A stretch of 51,997 nt of DNA, taken from the NCBI GenBank assembly GCA_947447155.1, contig CANFIN010000008.1, forward strand, positions 1 through 51,997, given 5' to 3'. Each line of letters begins with the position of its first letter. Within the stretch, counting starts at the first letter, position 1. The position numbers and the translations under genes are program-made. Below the pieces are notes generated by a model. The model saw only the letters and a program-made list of their open reading frames with translations. It searched no databases and was not told the DNA's origin. Origin of the DNA: Bacteroidota bacterium. Lineage in GTDB: Bacteria; Bacteroidota; Bacteroidia; AKYH767-A; OLB10. Shown here in pieces: positions 18,563 through 27,866 of this stretch.

Positions 18563-19276
18563 TTAACTGAATAAAATATCTTTCATAGTAAACACGCCCT
18601 TTTTACCAACTATCCATTCGGCGGCATGTATTGCGCCTAATGCAAATCCGTCTCTTGTTTTGGCGTGATGATTTATTTGAATGACATCAATTGGCGATTC
18701 CCATTTTACCTCATGCGTTCCAACAACATCAGGCGCTCGTTTGGCATCTATATAAATAGCATTAGCCTCGTTTTCTTCCAATGTCCATTTCGAATATGCA
18801 GTATTGTTTTCAATTATTCCGTTTGCTAAGGAAACGGCCGTGCCACTTGGTTTATCTAGTTTATGGGTATGATGTATTTCGGAAAGAGAAACGCGATATT
18901 CAGAATTTGATTGCATCCATTTTGCTAAGATTCTGTTAAGTTCAAACATCATGTTAATGCCCACGCTGAAGTTACTTGCGTACACTAAAGCTCCTTTTTT
19001 GCTTGTAAATAAATCAGTGATTTTATTTAATTCATCGTACCAGCCAGTAGTACCACATACAACAGGAACTCCTGCTTTTAAACATAATTCTAAATTACTC
19101 ACGGCTGCATCTGGTCGTGTAAACTCGATTACAACATCTGCATTTTTCAATTCATTTAAATCTATTTTGCCAATATTTTCGTGATTGATTTTAAGTAGAA
19201 TCGTGTGCCCTTTTGCTATAGCCAGTTGTTCTATTGTTTGTCCCATTTTACCAGTACCAATCAATGCAATTTTCAT
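18563..19276 (-). CDS. dapB: 4-hydroxy-tetrahydrodipicolinate reductase
   Basis: NAD(P)H-dependent step of the diaminopimelate/lysine pathway. The N-terminal Rossmann motif is IALIGTGKMGQTIEQLA, then CGTTGWYDEL, then the family signature SEIHHTHKLDKPSGTAVSLA with the catalytic His and Lys. The start is the ATG at 19276; a GTG one codon earlier is possible. Length (about 237 aa) is typical. It lies directly downstream of the DUF5683 gene, with no real gap. Confidence 0.97.
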   Translation of the reverse strand: MKIALIGTGKMGQTIEQLAIAKGHTILLKINHENIGKIDLNELKNADVVIEFTRPDAAVSNLELCLKAGVPVVCGTTGWYDELNKITDLFTSKKGALVYASNFSVGINMMFELNRILAKWMQSNSEYRVSLSEIHHTHKLDKPSGTAVSLANGIIENNTAYSKWTLEENEANAIYIDAKRAPDVVGTHEVKWESPIDVIQINHHAKTRDGFALGAIHAAEWIVGKKGVFTMKDILFS

Positions 19277-19279
19277 CAC

Positions 19280-19813
19280 TTAAAAGTTTAATGTTAGTTT
19301 AAATTCAGAATGTGGAGGACGGTTAGCAAATGAAGGAAGAATGCTCGGTTCAATTTTTAAGGTTAGATTATCATCTACATTGAAAGTAAATAAATGAGCA
19401 TCTACATGAGCATCAATAATGTTTAACACATAAACAATCGTTGCAGCAGCAAATGATAAATCACGGTTTCTGCGATAACCATCACTTAGAATTCTTAAGT
19501 TATCGCTGCTTATTTCTGTGTATAGCTCGTTCGTACTATCGGAATCGTATCTACGCAAAAGAGCCTCGTTGTATTTTTTATAATTACTGTTATTATGATT
19601 AATGTAATAAGCCGTAGCTCCTAAACCAGCATAAACAAGTGGAAGTTTCCAGTATTTACGGTTGTAAACTTGTCCTGCACCTGGTAAAATAGCAGATAGG
19701 ATTGTTGCTTTTCTAACCGAATGAATTCTTGCGGTAGAATCAACTGGCGCCTGCGCATTACAAACTACGTAACACAGAAAAAAAATTGCAAAAAGAAAAC
19801 TTCTTTTTATCAT
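19280..19813 (-). CDS. DUF5683-domain exported protein
   Basis: A 177-aa protein with a signal peptide (MIKRSFLFAIFFLCYVVCNAQ) and the DUF5683 core ILPGAGQVYNRKYWKLPLVY, a small-residue hydrophobic hairpin that suggests membrane insertion. Function is unknown. In many Bacteroidota, as I recall, this family sits between parB and dapB; here its upstream neighbour is trxB, eight bases away. The stop is immediately next to the dapB start, suggesting translational coupling. Confidence 0.85.
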   Translation of the reverse strand: MIKRSFLFAIFFLCYVVCNAQAPVDSTARIHSVRKATILSAILPGAGQVYNRKYWKLPLVYAGLGATAYYINHNNSNYKKYNEALLRRYDSDSTNELYTEISSDNLRILSDGYRRNRDLSFAAATIVYVLNIIDAHVDAHLFTFNVDDNLTLKIEPSILPSFANRPPHSEFKLTLNF

Positions 19814-19821
19814 GTAATAGA

Positions 19822-20760
19822 TTAATGAATTCCTTTAGCAGCAAGCCATCGTTCAGCATCTAAAGCAGCCATGCAACCACTTCCTGCAGCTGTTACAGCC
19901 TGACGATAGATATGGTCTTGAACATCACCTGCAGCAAATACTCCTTCTGCAGTTGTATAGGTACTTCCTTGTTTCGTTACTATATAACCGTTAGTATCTA
20001 AGTCTAAAGCGTGTTTAAATATTTGTGTATTTGGTTCATGTCCGATAGCAACAAAAAAACCTGTAATTGAAATTTCGCGCTCTTCATTTGATTGGTTATT
20101 GCGTATACGAACACCAGAAACAGATTGCTCACCTAATATTTCTAACGTTTCATGATGATAAAGTATTTCAATATTTGGTGTGTTTTCTACTCGGTGAATC
20201 ATTGCCTTACTAGCTCTCATTTCTCCTTTTCTAACAAGCATTGTAACCTTGTTACATAATTTTGCAAGGTAAGAAGCTTCTTCTGCTGCCGTATCACCAG
20301 CACCCACAATAGCTACATCTTGTCCTCTGAAAAAGAACCCGTCACAAACAGCACAAGCGCTTACACCAAAACCATTTAATTTTTTTTCTGAATCAAGTCC
20401 AAGCCACTTTGCACTTGCGCCCGTAGCAATTATGACAGCATCCGCTTCAATTGTATGTTTTTCATCCACAACAACTTTTTTTGGATGCGATGAAAAATCA
20501 ACTGAGGTAGCATATCCAAATCGGATATCAGCCCCGAAACGCTTTGCTTGTTTTTCAAAGTCCATCATCATTTCAGGACCTTGAACTCCTTCTGGATATC
20601 CAGGATAGTTTTCTACTTCAGTAGTGATGGTTAATTGCCCTCCTGGTTGTAATCCCTGATATAAAACGGGTTTTAAATCTGCACGCGCTGCATAAATAGC
20701 AGCAGTATATCCTGCAGGCCCAGAGCCTATTATTAAGAGTTTTACTTTTTCAGTTGTCAT
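19822..20760 (-). CDS. trxB: Thioredoxin-disulfide reductase
   Basis: FAD enzyme that passes electrons from NADPH to thioredoxin. The 312 residues show the FAD loop GSGPAGYTAAIYAARA, the redox pair Cys136/Cys139 in CAVCDG, the NADPH loop GAGDTAAEEASYLAKL and the C-terminal FAD site GVFAAGDVQD. Length and order match the low-molecular-weight type. It is the first gene of the probable unit running to accD and has a TAAATTTG box upstream. Confidence 0.97.
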   Translation of the reverse strand: MTTEKVKLLIIGSGPAGYTAAIYAARADLKPVLYQGLQPGGQLTITTEVENYPGYPEGVQGPEMMMDFEKQAKRFGADIRFGYATSVDFSSHPKKVVVDEKHTIEADAVIIATGASAKWLGLDSEKKLNGFGVSACAVCDGFFFRGQDVAIVGAGDTAAEEASYLAKLCNKVTMLVRKGEMRASKAMIHRVENTPNIEILYHHETLEILGEQSVSGVRIRNNQSNEEREISITGFFVAIGHEPNTQIFKHALDLDTNGYIVTKQGSTYTTAEGVFAAGDVQDHIYRQAVTAAGSGCMAALDAERWLAAKGIH

Positions 20761-20791
20761 TGATTTAATTCAATAATTGATTTATATGATG

Positions 20792-20799
20792 CAAATTTA
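20792..20799 (-). promoter_or_regulatory. Candidate -7 box (TAAATTTG) of trxB
   Basis: Exact TAnnTTTG match on the minus strand, 31 bases upstream of the trxB ATG, and the likely start of the trxB-accD unit. No TTG at suitable spacing was seen. Confidence 0.45.
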
Positions 20800-20884
20800 A
20801 ATGCTTATCAAATAGAATTTTGGTTTGTTAAATAATTCAGTTTAAAAGGAGTCTTATAAATCCTAATTATAAGAAACAGATTAT

Positions 20885-21856
20885 TTAAGCATTAAGTAAA
20901 TTCTCGATAATATTCTCAACAGAAACGCCTTCGGCCTCTGCTTTAAAATTCTTCACAATACGATGTCGTAAAATTGCAGGAGCAATAGCTTTCACATCTT
21001 CGATATCAGGTGAATATTTACCATGCAATACTGCATGACATTTAGCTCCTACGACTAAAAATTGAGACGCTCTTGGACCAGCGCCCCAGCTAAGGTATTC
21101 ATTAGTTATAGAAGCTGCCATTTCAGTGTTGGGTCTTGTTTTAGCTGTTAATTTAACCGCATATTCAAGAACATTATCTGGCACAGGTATTCTTCTGATT
21201 AATTGCTGGAAATAAAGAATTTCTTCTGCGCTAATAATATTTTTTAATTCAGGATTATAATTTCCTGTTGTGTTTTTTACAACCATAATTTCTTCCTGAA
21301 GGGTAGGGTAGTCTAATGTAACATTAAACATGAATCGATCTAACTGCGCTTCTGGAAGAGGATAGGTTCCTTCTTGTTCTATTGGATTTTGTGTTGCAAG
21401 CACAAAAAACGGAGAAGGCAATTCATAGCGTTTACCCGCTGCCGTTACAGCTCTCTCCTGCATCGCTTCTAACAAAGCTGATTGCGTCTTGGGTGGAGTA
21501 CGATTTATCTCATCTGCAAGAATAATATTTGAAAACAAAGGTCCTTTTACAAATTTAAATTGTCTGTTTTCATCCAATATTTCTGTTCCGATAATATCAC
21601 TCGGCATTAAATCGGGTGTAAACTGAATTCTGTTATAGCTTAAGCCAAGAACGCTGGCAATAGTATTTACTAATAAAGTTTTAGCAAGGCCTGGAACACC
21701 AACTAATAAACAGTGTCCATTGCAGAATATGGATATCAATGAATCTTGAACAACTTGGTCCTGTCCTACAATTACTTTCCCGATTTCTGCTCTTAGTTCT
21801 GCGTAAGTTTGTCTTAAGGCATCAACGGCTTCTACATCCGAAGAAAATGTTTTCAT
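20885..21856 (-). CDS. MoxR-family AAA+ ATPase
   Basis: A 323-aa MoxR ATPase, a chaperone-like AAA+ protein that usually works with a DUF58/von Willebrand partner. Walker A is GVPGLAKT, Walker B with the MoxR signature is ILADEINRTPPKTQSALLEAM, and the sensor stretch is VLATQNPIEQEGTYPLPEAQ. The ATG at 21856 (MKTFSSDVEAVDALRQ) is preferred; a start at 21898 would overlap the upstream PPIase gene. No DUF58 or BatA-type gene is adjacent in this window, so its usual partner is missing here. It lies downstream of three folding-factor genes. Confidence 0.94.
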   Translation of the reverse strand: MKTFSSDVEAVDALRQTYAELRAEIGKVIVGQDQVVQDSLISIFCNGHCLLVGVPGLAKTLLVNTIASVLGLSYNRIQFTPDLMPSDIIGTEILDENRQFKFVKGPLFSNIILADEINRTPPKTQSALLEAMQERAVTAAGKRYELPSPFFVLATQNPIEQEGTYPLPEAQLDRFMFNVTLDYPTLQEEIMVVKNTTGNYNPELKNIISAEEILYFQQLIRRIPVPDNVLEYAVKLTAKTRPNTEMAASITNEYLSWGAGPRASQFLVVGAKCHAVLHGKYSPDIEDVKAIAPAILRHRIVKNFKAEAEGVSVENIIENLLNA

Positions 21857-21869
21857 AGTTTTATAAATA

Positions 21870-23243
21870 TTATTTTGCAGTATTATTAATCCATTCATTT
21901 AAATTAGAACATCCTTGGTATTCTTCTGCAATTCGAACATAGGTTGTTGCAGCTATTTTTTTCTTCCAGGTTTCTAATGATGTATTTTGTTTGTCACTTA
22001 ACGTCAGTTCTTGTAATTTGGGGTAGTCATCGGATAAATTCATTTGATGAGGTTCTGTTCTTGTCAATAATTTTAAGACACGATACGCTTGCTTTCCATC
22101 ACGAGTAGTAATTAAAGATGCAGAAGAAACTTCTCCAACTGCCATTTTATCTAATGAAAATAATACGGTAGGATCAACCTGGTCAGATTCAAACTTCGTA
22201 GATCCTGAATTAGGATTGATAACTGCACCGCCACTCATTTTAGTATCTGTTTCATCAGAATATTTCTCCGCTCCTTCGTTAAATGGTAGTTTGTTTATTC
22301 TAATAAGATTGGCTATGCTATCTGTGAATTCCTGTGCTGCTACTAAATCTTCAACTTGTGTAGAAGCTCTAAGTAAGATGTGACGAACATTAATTTTCTC
22401 TCCTCGTCGCTCAATTAATTGAATGATATGATACCCAAACGGGGATTCAATAATTTCTGAAATCTCAGTGGTGTTTTTTAATTTAAAAGCAGCCGCGCTA
22501 AATTCAGGAACTAAATCACCACGGTTAACAAATCCTAATTCGCCTCCTTGTTTTGCACTTTCAACATCTTGCGAATACAATACAGCGAGCGTTGAAAAAT
22601 CTTCGCCATTTACGATTCTATCTCGAATAGATTTTAATTTTTCTTTCGCTTCTGTTTTTTGTCCTTCACTTACTGGTACGTAATGAACAATTTGCGCATA
22701 TTCAATTTCCGCATTTACATAGGGTAGACTATCCTTTGGGATTTTGTTGAAGAAAGCACGAACATCAGCAGGAGAGGAGCTAACATTTTTTGTGATCTTG
22801 CTTTGCATTTGTTGTGCTAACAATTGTTCCTTAATCAAAGGTTTGAATTCCTCTTTTAATTCTGCAACCGATTTTCCATAGTATTGTTCTAGTTTTTCTA
22901 CGGAACCTATTTGCTGAATAAAGTAGGAAAGGTTACTTTCAATTTTTTGGTTGACTTGTGATTCTTCAACAACTAAACTGTCAATATTAGCTTGATGTAA
23001 AAGAAGCTTATTAAGCAGTAATTGATTAAGCACTCGACATTTTAAATCGGCTGCATCTGGTGTGCCTTGAGCAATTATTTGGGCATATTGTGATTCAACC
23101 TCAGATTTTAAAACAATATTGTTTCCAACAACACCTACAATTTGATCAACGATATTTCCACTTGTCTGAGAAAAAGATTGGTTAGCAAAAAGCACTATCA
23201 GTAATAAAGGAAGTTTATTTTTTAGGTAATAAAATCTCGACAT
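21870..23243 (-). CDS. SurA-like periplasmic peptidyl-prolyl isomerase
   Basis: A 457-aa exported folding factor for outer-membrane proteins. A signal peptide (about residues 1-26, ending SFSQ) precedes a SurA-type helical N-domain. Two parvulin/PpiC domains follow: about 180-280 (GGELGFVNRGDLVPEFSAAA, then GYHIIQLIERR) and about 285-390 (NVRHILLRA with a more divergent body). It overlaps the upstream lipoprotein gene by 29 bases, showing tight coupling. I read it as the SurA equivalent of this organism, though the 687-aa neighbour could share the role. Confidence 0.9.
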   Translation of the reverse strand: MSRFYYLKNKLPLLLIVLFANQSFSQTSGNIVDQIVGVVGNNIVLKSEVESQYAQIIAQGTPDAADLKCRVLNQLLLNKLLLHQANIDSLVVEESQVNQKIESNLSYFIQQIGSVEKLEQYYGKSVAELKEEFKPLIKEQLLAQQMQSKITKNVSSSPADVRAFFNKIPKDSLPYVNAEIEYAQIVHYVPVSEGQKTEAKEKLKSIRDRIVNGEDFSTLAVLYSQDVESAKQGGELGFVNRGDLVPEFSAAAFKLKNTTEISEIIESPFGYHIIQLIERRGEKINVRHILLRASTQVEDLVAAQEFTDSIANLIRINKLPFNEGAEKYSDETDTKMSGGAVINPNSGSTKFESDQVDPTVLFSLDKMAVGEVSSASLITTRDGKQAYRVLKLLTRTEPHQMNLSDDYPKLQELTLSDKQNTSLETWKKKIAATTYVRIAEEYQGCSNLNEWINNTAK

Positions 23244-24117
23244 CTTTTTCTTTAATTGCGTTGTTATAGGCGTCCTTTTCCATTTTGTTAATTATATCAA
23301 GTTTACGCTTGTTAATTATTAAATTTCGAATGTTATCTGTTTCGAAATTCAGTGGCGATAAACTCTCTTTAATTTTGAACCCCTTAATATTAATAAAATA
23401 AATCGAAGTAGAATCAGCCACTTCAATAAAACGATTGTTTTTTAAATATTGCTCCTTGTCATAGGTGCTTATTGGTGCTTTTTTTAATAAATCATCAAAT
23501 AAAAGCCATTCTGTTTCATTGAAATAGTAATCAGTTGCGTACTGATAACAAAACTCTTGAACTATTTGCTTCTCTTTTTCCTTTTCTGATTTATAAAGAA
23601 CTCTTATTCGGTCCAGCTTAGGAACGTTCTTAGGAACCTTAAAGTAAATGCATTTTAAAATATTGTCTTTTAACTGAAAATTGTCCGCATGTTCATTGTA
23701 ATAATTTTCAATTTCTTCAGCGGATATGGTAGTATCTAGTTTTTCTCTTACATATTCTCGCTCGTAGGCGTATGCTAATAATGAGTTACGATATTCTTCT
23801 AACTGGTCATCAAAGTTTTTCAAATCATCGTTGAGGTTATCTTCCGCGAGTTTAAGAACAACTTGTTTCTGTAGCCAGTTTTGAATATAACTTTGAAGGA
23901 TAGCCGTACTGTCTTTTTTAGATGTACCTGCTGGGATATTTTTTTTGATATCTTCTAAGTAAAGCTCTTTGTCGTATGCTTTAGCAATAACAATTTTATC
24001 AGAAGAAGCAGTGTTTTTACTTTTTGAACAAGAGATTAAAAAAAACAAACCGGTTACTCCGCTAATAACTAAAATGCTATTAAGAAGGTAACCGGTATAT
24101 TTACTTTTTATTGTCAT
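23215..24117 (-). CDS. Lipoprotein with SurA-N-like helical chaperone region
   Basis: A 300-aa protein with a hydrophobic N-terminus and lipobox FLISC (Cys30), so a probable lipoprotein. The body is highly charged and helical (DDLKNFDDQLEEYRNSLLAY), like the SurA/PpiC N-terminal chaperone domain. I cannot find a convincing parvulin active-site block (no GGELG or GYHI motif). It may therefore be a non-catalytic chaperone working with the PPIases on either side. It overlaps both neighbours (1 base upstream, 29 bases downstream). Confidence 0.75.
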   Translation of the reverse strand: MTIKSKYTGYLLNSILVISGVTGLFFLISCSKSKNTASSDKIVIAKAYDKELYLEDIKKNIPAGTSKKDSTAILQSYIQNWLQKQVVLKLAEDNLNDDLKNFDDQLEEYRNSLLAYAYEREYVREKLDTTISAEEIENYYNEHADNFQLKDNILKCIYFKVPKNVPKLDRIRVLYKSEKEKEKQIVQEFCYQYATDYYFNETEWLLFDDLLKKAPISTYDKEQYLKNNRFIEVADSTSIYFINIKGFKIKESLSPLNFETDNIRNLIINKRKLDIINKMEKDAYNNAIKEKDVEILLPKK

Positions 24118-26180
24118 TATTTAGACCAAACACTTTGAAGTACTACTTGGTTAATAGTAACTGGATATTTGGTTTTTAATTGATCAACCCATTCTTTTTC
24201 TAAAGCTGATTGGAAATCAGAAGTTACAATTCCTTTTGCTTCATTTAATGATTTCGGCATTGGAGGAAGGATTTTCAGATCTACTAAATACCAGTTATTA
24301 GAGATTGAAATTGGATTACTAATTCCTTGATTCCAATTTGTTTTTTCAATTAATTCACTCTCAGCATGTGCATATTTCCCTTCTTTTTTTGTAACAGCAT
24401 TTGGCGTTTTCTTATTAATGCCAGCCATTATATCATCTATAGATTTCTTTCCTTTTTGCAATTGCTTTCTAAGTTCTGATGCTGTTTCTTCATTGTTGCA
24501 CTGGAAGATAGTTGCACTACAACGCTCTCCCCACATGTAGTTATTTTGATTTTTTTCGTGGTATTGTTGTAATCCAATAGTATCTTTTACTGCTTTTGTC
24601 CAAACCATTTTATCCGTTAAGTCAAATAGTAAAATACCATCTCTGTATTCTTTCATCAAATTTTTAAAGTCTACATATTTATTATCTAAACGCGCCTCTT
24701 CATAAGCTAAAACTTCTTCCTGCATCCATTGATCGTACATGCTGTATCCAATAACCTGTGGATTACTGCTTGCTCTTTTCGTTTGATGAGTGGAAATGTA
24801 TTTTGCAAAGTCCTCGATTGAATAATATTTAACAGTTTTTGTTGAGTCGCTCAATGAGAATAAGTTTCCTTTGAAAGAATCTGCTCTCTTTAAATCCCAT
24901 TCGCCATTTACCAATGATGTATCTAGCGCATTAACAAACATATCTTTCGATTTAGGAACTTCTTTGAAGTTATATTCGTTTTTAATTTTATTAACCATGC
25001 TCAAACGACTGGTTTCATTTCGGCTGTCACGCATAATCATCTGACGAAGTTCTCCTTTCTTTTCGTCAAATGAAGCCACACCTCTTTTGTCTAATCGTTT
25101 GATAATATGCCATCCGTAAGATGTTTTAACAATAGTAGATAAGCTGCCATCTTTCGATAAAGCAAAAGCTGCTTTTTCAAACTCAGGAACCATCTTTCCT
25201 GTACCAAACCAAGGCAATTCACCACCTTTTTTAGCTGATGCTTTATCTTCGCTATACTTCACAACAACGCTATCCCAAGATGCGCCATTGTTCAGTTGAG
25301 TCATTGCTTCTTTAATTTTATTTTCAGCTACTTTTATTAGTGAGTCATTAGCATCTTTTGGCATTCTTACCATCAGGTGAGCAACATGTATTTCACCTTG
25401 AGCAGGACGCATATCAAGAGTTTTGATAATGTGATATCCGAAACGAGTGCGAACTGGCATTGATAGCTGTCCGATTTTATTATTGTATGCAGCTGTTTCA
25501 AAAGGATAAACCATTTGCATTCCCGTAAAATATCCTAAGTCGCCACCATTCTCTTTTGCCGATGGGTCCTCACTTGAGTCGCGAGCTACCTTAGCAAAGT
25601 CGGCACCTTTTAAAATCATATCACGAATTTTTAATGCGCGATTATAAGCGGCAATCGTATCTTTTGGAAGAGCATCATTTGCAACTTTTATTAATATATG
25701 GCTGGCGCGAACATCGTTATTTAAACGATCGTAAGCTTCTTTTACCAATTGCTCACTCACATTTTTATCTGTTAAATAAGGTTGAGCTAATTGCTTTCTG
25801 TAGCCGGCTAATTCAGTTTTGAATGTTTCGCTGGTATCCATTTTTAAAAACTCAGCTTCCTTAACTTTCAGTTTGTAATTAACATACAAATCCAAATAAT
25901 CGCGAACAGACTTTTCAGTATAAACTGTGTCCTTATTATTTTTTTTGAAAACTCTTTCAAATTCAGAACGAGGAATTTGTTCCTCACCAACTACTAAAAG
26001 AATTGGATCGATGGTTGGCTTTGGAGCTGTTACTGGAGCCGCTTGACTTCCAGATTTTGTTATTGCCTTAGGGGCAGGAGCAGGCTTGAATCCTTTTGCA
26101 TCTAAATTTACTTGTGCTAAGCTAGAGATGCTAGCAAGTAATGAGACCAAAACAGCAGGTAAAAGAATCGCTTTTTTCAT
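24117..26180 (-). CDS. Large periplasmic PpiC-type peptidyl-prolyl isomerase
   Basis: A 687-aa exported protein with a signal peptide (MKKAILLPAVLVSLLASISS, then LAQ). After a SurA-like helical region come two parvulin domains. The first is about 155-255 (RASHILIKV, ENGGDLGYFTGMQMVYPFE, GYHIIKTLD). The second is about 262-365 (VAHLMVRMP, KKGGELPWFGTGKMVPEFEK, GWHIIKRLD). The C-terminal 300 residues have no assigned domain and may be a further chaperone arm. It is the first gene of the folding cluster, with a TACATTTG box 28 bases upstream. Confidence 0.9.
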   Translation of the reverse strand: MKKAILLPAVLVSLLASISSLAQVNLDAKGFKPAPAPKAITKSGSQAAPVTAPKPTIDPILLVVGEEQIPRSEFERVFKKNNKDTVYTEKSVRDYLDLYVNYKLKVKEAEFLKMDTSETFKTELAGYRKQLAQPYLTDKNVSEQLVKEAYDRLNNDVRASHILIKVANDALPKDTIAAYNRALKIRDMILKGADFAKVARDSSEDPSAKENGGDLGYFTGMQMVYPFETAAYNNKIGQLSMPVRTRFGYHIIKTLDMRPAQGEIHVAHLMVRMPKDANDSLIKVAENKIKEAMTQLNNGASWDSVVVKYSEDKASAKKGGELPWFGTGKMVPEFEKAAFALSKDGSLSTIVKTSYGWHIIKRLDKRGVASFDEKKGELRQMIMRDSRNETSRLSMVNKIKNEYNFKEVPKSKDMFVNALDTSLVNGEWDLKRADSFKGNLFSLSDSTKTVKYYSIEDFAKYISTHQTKRASSNPQVIGYSMYDQWMQEEVLAYEEARLDNKYVDFKNLMKEYRDGILLFDLTDKMVWTKAVKDTIGLQQYHEKNQNNYMWGERCSATIFQCNNEETASELRKQLQKGKKSIDDIMAGINKKTPNAVTKKEGKYAHAESELIEKTNWNQGISNPISISNNWYLVDLKILPPMPKSLNEAKGIVTSDFQSALEKEWVDQLKTKYPVTINQVVLQSVWSK

Positions 26181-26208
26181 TCGTTAAAATATTTTTTTTT
26201 CGAGTGGA

Positions 26209-26216
26209 CAAATGTA
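26209..26216 (-). promoter_or_regulatory. Candidate -7 box (TACATTTG) of the PPIase-moxR unit
   Basis: Exact TAnnTTTG match on the minus strand, 28 bases before the ATG at 26180. Only a degenerate TTA lies at about 18 bases upstream. It is the probable promoter of the four-gene folding unit. Confidence 0.45.
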
Positions 26217-26311
26217 ATCAAGTATTGCCTTTAAGAGGCTATGTTATGATTTTATTTTATGAAATTAGAGTGAATAAGTATCACCCCTGTTAATCAAATG
26301 TTAAAGGGAAA

Positions 26312-27781
26312 TTATCGACTATAATTAGGGGCTTCTCGAATAATAGATACATCATGTGGATGACTCTCTTTGATGCCACTTGAAGTGATTTTAATAAACT
26401 GAGCAGACTGTAAATCTTTAATTCCTTTTGAGCCACAATATCCCATCGATGCTTTTAGTCCACCCACTAATTGATAAATCTCCTCTGATACAGTTCCTTT
26501 GTATGGTACTCGACCTACTATTCCCTCTGGGACCAGTTTCTTAATGTCATCTTCCGCATCTTGAAAATAACGGTCTTTACTTCCTTGTTTCATTGCTTCA
26601 ATAGAGCCCATACCGCGATATACTTTGAATTTTCTTCCCTCGTAAATCATCGTTTCACCAGGTGATTCTTCTGTTCCCGCCAATAATGAACCCACCATAA
26701 CAGTTGAGGCACCTGCAGCAAGTGCTTTCGGAACATCTCCTGTAAAACGTATTCCGCCATCAGCAATAATAGGTACTCCGGTTCCTTTAAGTGCGTTTGC
26801 TACTTCAAGTACCGCCCATAACTGAGGAATACCAACACCAGCAATTACCCGCGTGGTGCAAATCGAACCTGGACCAATTCCTACTTTTACCGCGTCAGCA
26901 CCCGCCTTAACTAATGCTTTTGCAGCATCAGCAGTAGCAATATTTCCAACAACACATTGTAAAGTAGGGTAGACTTTCTTAACTTTCTTTAATGTCTCAA
27001 GAACGCCTTTCGAGTGTCCATGAGCAGTATCTATCACAATTGCATCTACACCTGCATCTTTTAATGCTTTAACACGATCTAGCGTGTCAGCAGTAACTCC
27101 AACAGCTGCAGCAACTCGTAAGCGACCAAATTCATCCTTGCAAGAGTTAGGTCTTGATTTGAATTTGATAATATCTTTATAAGTAATTAAGCCGATTAGT
27201 TTTCGAGTTTTATCTATTACAGGTAATTTTTCTATTTTATGTTCTTGAAGAATTAACTCTGCTTTTTGAAGTGATGTTACACCAGTAGCTACAATTAAAT
27301 TCTCGGAAGTCATCACTTGACTAACTTTCTTTTTTACATCTTTCTCAAAGCGCAAATCACGATTCGTTAAAATCCCAACCAACTTATTTTGTTTGTTGAT
27401 AATAGGAATACCACCAATTTTATTTTCGCGCATTATCTTTAAAGCATCTCCAATGGTAGCATTTTCTTCTAAGGTAACAGGGTCTTGAATCATCCCACTT
27501 TCACTGCGCTTTACTTTTCTTACTTCAGCGGCTTGTTGTTCAATGGTCATGTTTTTATGCAAAACACCAATACCGCCTTCTTGTGCCATTGCAATAGCCA
27601 TAGCTGACTCTGTAACGGTATCCATCGCTGCAGAAATGATAGGTATATTAATTGGGATTTTACGAGTAAAAAGACTGGTAGTATTCGCATCTCTCGGCAT
27701 TACTTCCGAGTAGGCTGGCACTAATAAAACATCATCGTAGGTAAGGCCTTCGCCAATAAATTTAGGACTGTTCTTTTTCAT
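26312..27781 (-). CDS. guaB: Inosine 5'-monophosphate dehydrogenase
   Basis: NAD-dependent oxidation of IMP to XMP, the committed step to GTP. A 489-aa enzyme with a (beta/alpha)8 barrel interrupted by two CBS domains (about 90-205). The catalytic cysteine is in GPGSICTTR. The flap includes SMGYCGSKG and an RYFQD segment. I choose the ATG at 27781 ([18 protein letters not shown]), the family start; an in-frame extension to 27856 would run through a terminator hairpin and the promoter. It is monocistronic. Confidence 0.97.
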   Translation of the reverse strand: MKKNSPKFIGEGLTYDDVLLVPAYSEVMPRDANTTSLFTRKIPINIPIISAAMDTVTESAMAIAMAQEGGIGVLHKNMTIEQQAAEVRKVKRSESGMIQDPVTLEENATIGDALKIMRENKIGGIPIINKQNKLVGILTNRDLRFEKDVKKKVSQVMTSENLIVATGVTSLQKAELILQEHKIEKLPVIDKTRKLIGLITYKDIIKFKSRPNSCKDEFGRLRVAAAVGVTADTLDRVKALKDAGVDAIVIDTAHGHSKGVLETLKKVKKVYPTLQCVVGNIATADAAKALVKAGADAVKVGIGPGSICTTRVIAGVGIPQLWAVLEVANALKGTGVPIIADGGIRFTGDVPKALAAGASTVMVGSLLAGTEESPGETMIYEGRKFKVYRGMGSIEAMKQGSKDRYFQDAEDDIKKLVPEGIVGRVPYKGTVSEEIYQLVGGLKASMGYCGSKGIKDLQSAQFIKITSSGIKESHPHDVSIIREAPNYSR

Positions 27782-27808
27782 AAAGAATTGAAAGGGTTTA
27801 TTGGCAGT

Positions 27809-27840
27809 CAAAGGTAATAAAAAAAAGGCCACCCTACCAA
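27809..27840 (-). promoter_or_regulatory. guaB promoter, TTG-N21-TACCTTTG, overlapping a terminator
   Basis: On the minus strand TTG (27838-27840) and TACCTTTG (27809-27816) are 21 bases apart, a full consensus promoter with a leader of roughly 20-25 bases to the ATG at 27781. The TTG lies in the loop of the terminator of the upstream adhesin gene, and the spacer contains its downstream arm and T-run. Confidence 0.65.
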
Positions 27841-27849
27841 GGTGGCCTT
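27818..27849 (-). terminator. Terminator of the giant adhesin gene
   Basis: AAGGCCACC (27825-27833) pairs perfectly with GGTGGCCTT (27841-27849) across a 7-base loop. On the minus strand the hairpin is followed by a run of T. It lies about 17 bases past the adhesin stop codon. Confidence 0.88.
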
Positions 27850-27866
27850 CACGCATTGACCGGAAA

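Noticed and set aside
26217-26311. A terminator after guaB
   Set aside because: Only a 4-bp CCCT/AGGG pairing without a U-tract was found, too weak to call.
27782-27856. An in-frame N-terminal extension of guaB
   Set aside because: It would translate through the adhesin terminator hairpin and the guaB promoter, and it adds residues absent from IMP dehydrogenases; the ATG at 27781 gives the family start.
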